Source: Spirochaetaceae bacterium (GTDB lineage Bacteria; Spirochaetota; Spirochaetia; Treponematales; Breznakiellaceae). Taken from it: 5,102 nucleotides of DNA. Of this stretch, positions 1 to 5,102 are shown one piece after another. Position numbers and translations under genes: made by a program. The notes under the pieces were generated by a model, which was not told where the DNA came from, did not search any database, and saw nothing but the letters and a program-made list of their open reading frames with translations. The first letter of the stretch is position 1. Each line of letters begins with the position of its first letter. The stretch is taken from assembly GCA_031278575.1 (NCBI GenBank), contig JAITKD010000045.1, forward strand, positions 1 to 5,102, written 5' to 3'.

Positions 1-599
1 TAGGGGGCCAGGGCCACATAGGCGTTGCAGCGGATCAGGCTTTCCAGGGAATTTTCCCGGGGAATAGCGGGGATGATCCCCAAATACTGAATCCGCCTTC
101 GTAAACCGGAAAGAAACACCTCCGCCTCTTCGGCTATTTCAAAATCCGGGGCTGTCCTGATCCGCAGGGACGGCATTCCCGCCCGGGAATAGTCCATGTA
201 AGTTCCCTGGGGCCCGTGGATAAGGCGGCCCGCGTCTTCCTCCAGCCGTATTTCGGTAATATGAACCCGTTTTTTCCGGCGGTGAAAATGAATGTCCATG
301 GTCCCGCCGCCCAATTTGATCGAAAGCCGGGAAAGGGAAGCAACGGGTTTTCCCGCCGAAATCTCCGGGAGAACGGGGGCGCTGAGGTTCCGTTCGTAAG
401 GAACTTCCCGGCAAACGCCGCCTCCCAGGCCGCGGATAAGCAGACAGGCTTTCCGGGCGGCCAGGGGGTTCAGGACGGGCAAACTCCCCGGCTCTTCCCG
501 GCAAACCGGACAGGAAACATCCGGGCCGCAGGAACAGAAGGTCTTAACCCCGGTGAGCAGTAATATGCGAATTTCCAGTGAAATATAAGATTTATACAA
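1..599 (-). CDS. Divergent GatB-like protein (Asp/Glu-tRNA amidotransferase subunit B family), N-terminal part
   Basis: GatB is the kinase-like subunit of GatCAB, which amidates misacylated Glu-tRNA(Gln) and Asp-tRNA(Asn) in the cytoplasm. The frame is open for 199 codons and continues past the left edge; full GatB is about 475-500 residues. The start is TTG at 599-597, giving MYKSYISLEIR, with AAGGGG seven bases upstream; no ATG lies near the N-terminus. Family landmarks appear in order: SLEIRILLLTGVKTFCSC (7-24, matching GLEVHxQLxTxTKxFCxC), CPVC (30-33), PGSLPVLN (37-44), RLEEDAGRLIH (118-128), DYSRAGMP (136-143), APDFEIAEEAEVFL (150-163) and LIRCNAYVAL (188-197, matching LRCDANVSV). Several signature residues differ: His of LEVH is Arg11, the loop between the two Cys pairs is about seven residues shorter, the FxRKNYFYPDLPKGYQIS segment is reduced to YERNLSAPVLPEISAG, and Glu of LLEI is Arg146. 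It may be a catalytically altered paralogue. Membership of the family is fairly sure; amidotransferase activity is not. Confidence 0.8.
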   Translation of the reverse strand, partial: MYKSYISLEIRILLLTGVKTFCSCGPDVSCPVCREEPGSLPVLNPLAARKACLLIRGLGGGVCREVPYERNLSAPVLPEISAGKPVASLSRLSIKLGGGTMDIHFHRRKKRVHITEIRLEEDAGRLIHGPQGTYMDYSRAGMPSLRIRTAPDFEIAEEAEVFLSGLRRRIQYLGIIPAIPRENSLESLIRCNAYVALAP

Positions 600-606
600 T
601 GTTTTT

Positions 607-612
607 CCCCTT
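607..612 (-). promoter_or_regulatory. Ribosome binding site of the GatB-like gene
   Basis: The minus strand reads AAGGGG, followed by seven bases (AAAAACA) and then TTG. This near-consensus site is the main reason for choosing TTG at 599-597 as the start. The peptide from that point lines up with the first residues of GatB proteins. Confidence 0.75.
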
Positions 613-744
613 ATTCGCCGGTATTACGAAAAAAAAGAATAGCAAATTTACTCTTCTGACTGTATAATAAATATTCCAGAGAGGCAATTCTAAAAAACCC
701 GGATTTGACTTTTTAGGGATCCTGGAGTAATCTCGACTGGTGAC

Positions 745-750
745 AAGGAG
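745..750 (+). promoter_or_regulatory. Ribosome binding site of the MGH1-like gene
   Basis: AAGGAG sits five bases before the GTG at 756-758. This fixes the start at that GTG; the GTG at 739-741 lies upstream of the site and is not in a position to be served by it. Confidence 0.8.
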
Positions 751-755
751 TATAG

Positions 756-2180
756 GTGACAAAACGCGATTTCCCCAAGATCCACTTTTATGATCAAGAT
801 TTTGTTGATATATATGATAAAACATGGGCATGGATTCAGGATTGCTGGAAAACGGGGGAGGAAAAAACCGCCATAGGGGGGAAATTTTTCTCCTATCCCG
901 GTTCTCCCCTGGTTCTTCAGTCGGATGCTATTTTTTCATCCTTTTTTTTGGTCTATTCGAACCGTATTTACCAGGCCCATACGACCCTGGATGTCTTTTA
1001 TGAACGGCAGGAACCGAACGGGGCTATCCGCTCGGCTTACCATATTGAGACCGGAACGCCGGCGGTGGAAAAGGATAATCCCGAAGGGCTGGGAATTCCC
1101 CTGTTCGCCTGGGCGGAATACAATCTTTACCATAAGTCGGCGAACAAAAAGCGGGTCAAAGACATCCTTCCCATCCTCCACAAATATTCGGAGTGGGTAG
1201 ATTTGGTGTTTAAAAAACCCAACGGCCTGTACCGGGTGCCCCTTTCGGTAACGGGGATGATCAATGCTCCCCGGGAAGACGCATATTACGCCATGGATTT
1301 TAATACCATGATGGCGATCAACGTTCTGTATATGTCGGCCCTGGCGGATATTCTCAACGACAAGGAATCGAGTTTTCAGTATAAACGGCAGTATTTTTCC
1401 CTGAAAACCCGGATCAACTCCCTCATGTGGGACCCTGAAGACGGGTTTTACCACGACATTGATAAAGACGAAAAACGGATTCCCGTAAAAACCATCGCCG
1501 GGTACTGGCCCCTGCTGGCGGAGATCCCCAACGACGACAAGGCGGAGCGGATCATTGAAAAACTCTCGGACCCTGATTTTTTCGGCTCCCCCCCCCCTTT
1601 CCCTTCCCTGGCGGTGAATGAAACGGCCTTTGACGAAAACGGCCGGGGCTACCGGGGTTCGGTGTATCCCCATCTGACCTTTATGGTGATTAAGGGGCTG
1701 GAACGGTACCAGCGCTGGGAACTGGCCCGGGAGTGCGCCATCCGCCACCTCTATTTTGTCCTGGACTCCATGAGCCCAGACGGGGATCACCACAAGGGCA
1801 ACCTCTGGGAAGCCTACCTCCCCCTCAAGGAGGGGCCCGCCCGCTGGCCCGGAAAGGCCGATTTTCCCCGGCCCCAGTACCTTACCTACGACGCCCTTTC
1901 CACCATCTGCCTGACCATCGAAAATATCGTGGGCCTTTTTATTTCCCTGCCCCGGAAAACCGTGGACTGGATCATCCCCAACCTGGAGATCATGGGGGTG
2001 GAAAACCTCTCCCTGAAAAAAAACATGATCACCATCCTTTCCAACAAAAGCGGCCGGGGCTGGGAAATCCACATGGAAAGCGAAAAACTTTATTATTTTA
2101 CTATTAATATTCTGGGGAAAAAGAAAAAAACCCTGCCCATCCCCTCGGGGAACTGTTCGATGCTGATAGACAAACTGTGA
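756..2180 (+). CDS. MGH1-like / GH63-trehalase-type glycoside hydrolase, cytosolic
   Basis: The 474-residue protein starts at GTG behind AAGGAG. It resembles the (alpha/alpha)6-barrel clan that holds GH37 trehalases, GH63 glucosidases and mannosylglycerate hydrolases. Landmarks are: LQSDAIFSSFFLVYSN near residue 55, the barrel-entry helix; RQEPNGAI (84-91); PLFAWAEYNLY (115-125); GMINAPR (167-173); WDPEDGFYHDID (225-236); FPSLAVNETAFDENGRGYRGSVYPHLTF (around 283-309), matching the family's PSLxxxDPAF...YWRGPxWPxxN; and LWEAYLPLKEG (350-360), where Glu352 fits the catalytic base position. There is no signal peptide or membrane segment, so it should act in the cytoplasm on a small glycoside. 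The substrate is not evident; trehalose, mannosylglycerate or another alpha-glycoside are only family possibilities. Ile169 occupies the place where relatives have Asp in GMDN(S/A)PR, so the general acid may be missing. A ten-C run lies inside the gene. The first 250 bases are more AT-rich than the rest. Confidence 0.8.
   Translation: MTKRDFPKIHFYDQDFVDIYDKTWAWIQDCWKTGEEKTAIGGKFFSYPGSPLVLQSDAIFSSFFLVYSNRIYQAHTTLDVFYERQEPNGAIRSAYHIETGTPAVEKDNPEGLGIPLFAWAEYNLYHKSANKKRVKDILPILHKYSEWVDLVFKKPNGLYRVPLSVTGMINAPREDAYYAMDFNTMMAINVLYMSALADILNDKESSFQYKRQYFSLKTRINSLMWDPEDGFYHDIDKDEKRIPVKTIAGYWPLLAEIPNDDKAERIIEKLSDPDFFGSPPPFPSLAVNETAFDENGRGYRGSVYPHLTFMVIKGLERYQRWELARECAIRHLYFVLDSMSPDGDHHKGNLWEAYLPLKEGPARWPGKADFPRPQYLTYDALSTICLTIENIVGLFISLPRKTVDWIIPNLEIMGVENLSLKKNMITILSNKSGRGWEIHMESEKLYYFTINILGKKKKTLPIPSGNCSMLIDKL
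1588..1597 (+). repeat. Mononucleotide tract C10 inside the glycosidase gene
   Basis: Ten consecutive C bases encode part of GSPPPFPSL (residues 276-284). The present length keeps the downstream YRGSVYP and LWEAYL motifs in frame, so this is the ON length. A gain or loss of one base would frameshift before both motifs. Tracts of this kind are prone to slippage in replication and in sequencing. Confidence 0.9.
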
Positions 2181-2223
2181 CCCGCCGTTGAGCTTTATGG
2201 AGTGAATCCGGGGGCTTTCGCCA

Positions 2224-2252
2224 TTGACCCTTTTTCCCTATCCTCCGATAAT
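2224..2252 (+). promoter_or_regulatory. Sigma-70-type promoter of the ppx-ppk operon
   Basis: TTGACC (2224-2229) and GATAAT (2247-2252) each match five of six consensus bases, and they are 17 bp apart, the optimal spacing. The expected transcription start, six to eight bases after the -10, is 2258-2260, within about four bases of the ATG at 2262. No Shine-Dalgarno sequence lies between the -10 and the ATG. The 81-bp gap around it (2181-2261) shows no credible intrinsic terminator for the upstream gene. Confidence 0.6.
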
Positions 2253-2261
2253 TAAATTCTC

Positions 2262-3788
2262 ATGGAAAGCCGTCTTGTCGCCGTTTTAGAAATAGGTTCC
2301 ACTGGTATCAGGCTCCTGGTGGCGGAAATGAGCCCCGGCGGTTTGTGGCGGGTGGTGGACCGGGCGGGCAAGCCGGTAGCCCTGGGACGGGACGTGTTTA
2401 CCTCCGGGGAGGTGTCGGGGGAATCGTTCCTGGAATGTCTTTTGGTGCTGCGGAATTACCGGGAACTTTTGCAGGGCTGGGGCATAGAGAGCGAAAACAC
2501 CCACATTATCGCCACCAGCGCCCTCCGGGTTGCCCGGAACCGGGACGTGTTTGTTGACCGGGTCCGCCACGAAACGGGGTTTCGCCTTTCCATTGTGGAA
2601 GGAATCGAAGAAAACCGGCTTATGTACCTGGCGGTCCGGTTTGCCCTGAAACAGGACTTCCCCCTTTTCTGGCGGGCCAATTCCATGATCATTGATATAG
2701 GGGGAGGTTCCACGGAGATTATGCTGCTCCGCCGGGGGCAGATGGTGGCGGCCCACAGCCTGAAAATGGGAACCATCCTCATTGACCAGCAGTCCCGCCT
2801 TGGCCTGGGCTGGTCCCTGGAACGGTATCTGAATGAAAATATCCGAAATACCGCGGGGCTTTTAAGCGCCGAGCTGGATCTGGCCCATGTACGGACTTTT
2901 GTGGCCGCCAGTTCCGATGCCCGGCTGGCTTCGGAACTGGCCGGGTTTGAACTGAACGAAAACTGCCGGATCATCGAACGGAAAGCCTTTATCAATTTTG
3001 CCGAACAGATTCGGAATTACAGCATTGAGGAATGTGTGCAGAAACTCAATATCCCCTTTGCCGAGGCCGAAGGGTTTATTCCGGGCATTCTGGTATATAA
3101 AATATTTCTTGAACAGACCGACGCCGCCCGGGTGGTGGTGCCCCTGGTTTCTATCCGGGAAGGGTTTCTTATCGATCTTGCCCGGGGGGTAGACCCGGAA
3201 GTCCAGGAGGAATTTTTTTCCCAGATTATCGCCTCGGTGGTCAACCTGGGGCGGAAGTACCATTACGATGAAGCCCACAGCCGGCATGTGGCGAATCTCT
3301 GCATGGTGCTTTTTGACGCCCTGAGCCGGGAACACGGCATGAACCGCCGGGAACGGATGATGCTGGAAACCGCGGCGATCCTCCACGACATCGGTATGTA
3401 CATCAAGGGATCGGGACACCACAAACACGGCCAATACATCGTCGCCAATTCGGAGATCTTCGGCCTCCACCGGGAAGAACTGGACATCATCGCCAACGTG
3501 ATCCGGTATCACCGGGGCGATCCTCCCGCCCATGGGGATATTGAGTACATCACCCTCCAGCGGGAAGAACGGATTCTGGTCCTCAAGATGGCTTCGATCC
3601 TGCGGGTGGCGGACGCTCTGGACCGGGGCCATACCCAGCAGATAAAAAACATCACCCTGGAGCGGCGATCCCAAACGCTGCTGATCCATGCCGGGGGGGT
3701 TCACGATCTTTCCCTGGAACGGATCGGCATTGAACAAAAGGCGGACCTGTTTCAGGATGTATTTGGCTATAAAGTTATGTTATATTAA
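2262..3788 (+). CDS. ppx: Ppx/GppA-family exopolyphosphatase with C-terminal HD domain
   Basis: This cytoplasmic 508-residue protein is the usual length for Ppx/GppA enzymes, which release phosphate from polyP ends or hydrolyse the 5' phosphate of pppGpp. The N-terminal ASKHA-fold half shows AVLEIGSTGIRLL (7-19, phosphate-1 motif), IIATSALRVARN (82-93), VEGIEENRL (112-120, whose Glu117 fits the catalytic glutamate of SGxEEA) and IIDIGGGSTEI (143-153). The C-terminal half is an HD domain with H339, H342, the H375-D376 pair, H386/H387/H389, H417 in RYHRGD, and D451/D454 in RVADALDRG, so the HD metal ligands look intact. The phosphate-1 motif has Glu10 in place of the usual Asp and Thr14 in place of Asn. 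The ATG is set by homology; it has no Shine-Dalgarno sequence and probably heads a leaderless mRNA. ppk follows 14 bp downstream, which supports a polyphosphate role over a pure GppA role. Distinguishing PPX from GppA by sequence alone is unsafe. Confidence 0.9.
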   Translation: MESRLVAVLEIGSTGIRLLVAEMSPGGLWRVVDRAGKPVALGRDVFTSGEVSGESFLECLLVLRNYRELLQGWGIESENTHIIATSALRVARNRDVFVDRVRHETGFRLSIVEGIEENRLMYLAVRFALKQDFPLFWRANSMIIDIGGGSTEIMLLRRGQMVAAHSLKMGTILIDQQSRLGLGWSLERYLNENIRNTAGLLSAELDLAHVRTFVAASSDARLASELAGFELNENCRIIERKAFINFAEQIRNYSIEECVQKLNIPFAEAEGFIPGILVYKIFLEQTDAARVVVPLVSIREGFLIDLARGVDPEVQEEFFSQIIASVVNLGRKYHYDEAHSRHVANLCMVLFDALSREHGMNRRERMMLETAAILHDIGMYIKGSGHHKHGQYIVANSEIFGLHREELDIIANVIRYHRGDPPAHGDIEYITLQREERILVLKMASILRVADALDRGHTQQIKNITLERRSQTLLIHAGGVHDLSLERIGIEQKADLFQDVFGYKVMLY

Positions 3789-3802
3789 AACGGGGTCTTG
3801 TG

Positions 3803-5102
3803 GTGGCTGGCGGCGTATATTTTAACCGGGATCTTTCGTGGATCGATTTTAACCGGCGGGTGCTGGAAGAGGGGCTGAGAAAAGATCTGGCCCCCCTGGA
3901 ACGGTTCCGGTTTCTTTCCATCGTTTCTTCCAATTTTGATGAATTTTTTATGGTCCGGGTAGCGGCGATGAAACAGGCCCAGCGGGCCGGGGGAAATACC
4001 GCCGACCCGTCGGGTTTAAGCCCCGCGGAACAACTCAAGGGGGTTTCCGAAAAGGTCAGGGACATCATCAGCCGTCAGTACCGGTGCCTCATGGACGAGG
4101 TGTTTCCCGATCTTGCCCGGCGGGGCCTTGAACTAGTACGCCCCGGTTGTTACACCCCTTCCCGGATGGAGTATCTGGAATCCTTTTTTATGACCCGGAT
4201 CTATCCGGTTTTAACCCCCTTGCGGATTGAAGACAACAGCCCCCTGCCTTCCATAAACAGCTTTTCCCTGAACGCCGCGTTTCTCCTGACCCCGAAAAAC
4301 ACGGAACCGGCGGAGGCGGAAGACCCTGGTGAGCATATCGCCATGGCGCAGATTCCCCCGGCCCTGGAACGGATTATCTGGCTTCCCCCGGAGGCCGGTT
4401 CCCGGGGGGCCAATCCCGGAGACGGTTATCCCGGGGAACCGGGGCGCGGGGAAGAACCAACCCCAAAAACCACCCAATGGGCCCTGCTGGAGGATGTGCT
4501 GATGACCTGGGGGGGGGCCCTGTTTCCCGGCCTCCAGGTGAAGGAGCGTATGCTTTTTAAGGTCAACCGGGACGCGGATTTTTCGGTGGATGAAAAACGG
4601 GACGAGGATTTTATTGAGGCCATGGCGGAAGTTCTGGAAGACCGGGAACGATCCCGGGCGGTAAGGATGGTTTATTCGCCGGGAAGCGCCCGGCTCCGGG
4701 ACGAACTGGCCCGGCGTCTTTCCCTGGAGGAGGATGACCTTTACTGTATCGACGGCCCCTTTAATCTCGGGCCCCTGCTTGATTTGGTAAATGTCCAGGG
4801 GTTTGACCAGCTTCGGGAAAAACCCTGGAAAATCTACCCCGGCGCCGCTTTTCACGAGGAAAAATCCGTTTGGGACCGGATAAGCCAGGGGGATGTGATA
4901 CTCCGGCTGCCTTATCAGTCCTTTGATCCGGTGGTCCGGTTTTTTCAGGATGCCGCCGCGGACCCCCAGGTTGTTTCCATTAAAACCGCCCTGTACCGGA
5001 CCAGCGGAAATTCGCCGGTGGTCCGGGCCCTGGAACAGGCCGCCCTGAACGGCAAACACGTCACCGCCCTGGTGGAACTCAAGGCCCGTTTTGATGAGGG
5101 AC
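3803..5102 (+). CDS. ppk: Polyphosphate kinase 1, N-terminal part (runs off right edge)
   Basis: PPK1 makes inorganic polyphosphate reversibly from ATP, usually at the inner face of the membrane. 433 codons of an expected 700 or so are present. The N domain opens with FNRDLSWIDFNRRVLEE (7-23), the family signature. SNFDEFFMVR follows at about residues 45-54. The middle domain contains YPVLTPL and SLNAAFLL. The first catalytic domain has IKTALYRTSGNSPVV (393-407) and VELKARFDE (424-432). Arg399 and Arg429 are 30 residues apart, like the ATP/Mg-binding arginines of E. coli PPK. The autophosphorylated histidine lies beyond the window. No ATG precedes the conserved start; GTG at 3803 is chosen because GGGG (3792-3795) is seven bases upstream. 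GTG at 3800 is the alternative. The gene is 14 bp after ppx and is probably cotranscribed. A Gly/Pro-rich insert occupies residues 199-225, and a G9 tract encodes part of TWGGAL (235-240). Confidence 0.95.
   Translation, partial: MAGGVYFNRDLSWIDFNRRVLEEGLRKDLAPLERFRFLSIVSSNFDEFFMVRVAAMKQAQRAGGNTADPSGLSPAEQLKGVSEKVRDIISRQYRCLMDEVFPDLARRGLELVRPGCYTPSRMEYLESFFMTRIYPVLTPLRIEDNSPLPSINSFSLNAAFLLTPKNTEPAEAEDPGEHIAMAQIPPALERIIWLPPEAGSRGANPGDGYPGEPGRGEEPTPKTTQWALLEDVLMTWGGALFPGLQVKERMLFKVNRDADFSVDEKRDEDFIEAMAEVLEDRERSRAVRMVYSPGSARLRDELARRLSLEEDDLYCIDGPFNLGPLLDLVNVQGFDQLREKPWKIYPGAAFHEEKSVWDRISQGDVILRLPYQSFDPVVRFFQDAAADPQVVSIKTALYRTSGNSPVVRALEQAALNGKHVTALVELKARFDEG
4509..4517 (+). repeat. Mononucleotide tract G9 inside ppk
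   Basis: Nine G bases span codons 236-239 (W-G-G-A) of polyphosphate kinase. The current length keeps the catalytic domains in frame. It is a possible slippage site, or simply a result of the GC-rich codon use of this gene, which also has runs of six and seven G. Confidence 0.85.

Larger units (their letters stand above)
600..755. promoter_or_regulatory. Divergent intergenic region with candidate promoters
   Basis: This AT-rich 156-bp spacer lies between the two divergently transcribed genes and must hold both promoters if each is transcribed separately. On the plus strand, TTGACT (705-710) is followed after 17 bp by TAATCT (728-733), a good -35 with a weak -10, just upstream of the glycosidase ribosome binding site. 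The stretch TGTATAATAAATA (661-673) contains a perfect TATAAT (663-668) on the plus strand and TATTAT (669-664) on the minus strand, so it could serve as a -10 in either direction. I see no strong -35 for either use. An A8 run lies at 629-636. There is no convincing operator, riboswitch or terminator hairpin. Confidence 0.4.

Noticed and set aside
139..504. Minus-strand 121-codon and plus-strand 115-codon frames over the left edge
   Set aside because: Both are out of frame with the GatB-like reading frame, whose motifs run continuously from 599 to 1.
592..831. A 79-codon minus-strand frame across the divergent spacer
   Set aside because: It overlaps both the GatB-like start region and the glycosidase start in other frames, has no family resemblance, and lies mostly in AT-rich promoter sequence.
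942..949. T8 run in the early part of the glycosidase gene
   Set aside because: It falls in an AT-rich stretch encoding Phe-rich helix residues (SSFFLV), so codon choice explains it better than a switch.
936..2072. A 378-codon open frame on the minus strand opposite the glycosidase gene
   Set aside because: It shows no recognisable family and has the His/Gly/Pro/Val-rich composition typical of antisense frames in GC3-rich genes. The plus-strand protein has clear motifs along the same length.
2208..2238. Possible intrinsic terminator (GGCTTTCGCC followed by CCCTTTTTCCC)
   Set aside because: The stem is only three base pairs, and the T run overlaps the promoter spacer, so the hairpin is too weak to call.
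2862..3737. A 291-codon minus-strand frame opposite ppx
   Set aside because: It is antisense to a well-conserved Ppx/GppA gene and shows no domain or ribosome binding site.
4211..5059. A 282-codon minus-strand frame opposite ppk
   Set aside because: It is antisense to conserved PPK1 motifs, and its Gly/Pro/Phe-rich composition fits a shadow frame.

Overview
The window carries four protein-coding genes and no RNA genes, mobile elements or CRISPR. Base composition is moderately GC-rich, with G/C favoured at third codon positions, GTG and TTG starts next to good Shine-Dalgarno sequences, and bacterial sigma-70-like promoters. The gene content and the flavour of the proteins, such as the MYKSYI opening of the GatB-like protein and the MGH1-like cytosolic glycosidase, suggest a spirochaete of the Treponema group, perhaps a gut species. 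That assignment rests on remembered family resemblance and is an inference.

Layout. On the minus strand, the N-terminal 199 codons of a divergent GatB-like protein (tRNA-dependent amidotransferase subunit B) run off the left edge. A 156-bp divergent intergenic region separates it from a plus-strand gene for a cytosolic MGH1/GH63/trehalase-like (alpha/alpha)6-barrel protein of 474 residues. An 81-bp gap holds a well-formed promoter that leads into a two-gene polyphosphate operon. This operon encodes a Ppx/GppA-family exopolyphosphatase with a C-terminal HD domain (508 residues), followed 14 bp later by polyphosphate kinase 1, which runs off the right edge.

How they fit together. The ppx-ppk pair is a polyphosphate turnover module: one enzyme family makes polyP from ATP and the other degrades polyP or (p)ppGpp. 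The glycosidase is a separate transcription unit by position, and its substrate cannot be read from the sequence. The GatB-like gene is transcribed away from the rest and has no evident functional link.

Most of the window is ordinary housekeeping DNA. The points most worth a second look are: the GatB-like protein has lost several family signature residues while keeping an intact frame and ribosome binding site; the glycosidase has Ile where relatives have the likely catalytic Asp; the glycosidase gene contains a ten-C tract and ppk a nine-G tract; and the ppx transcript looks leaderless.
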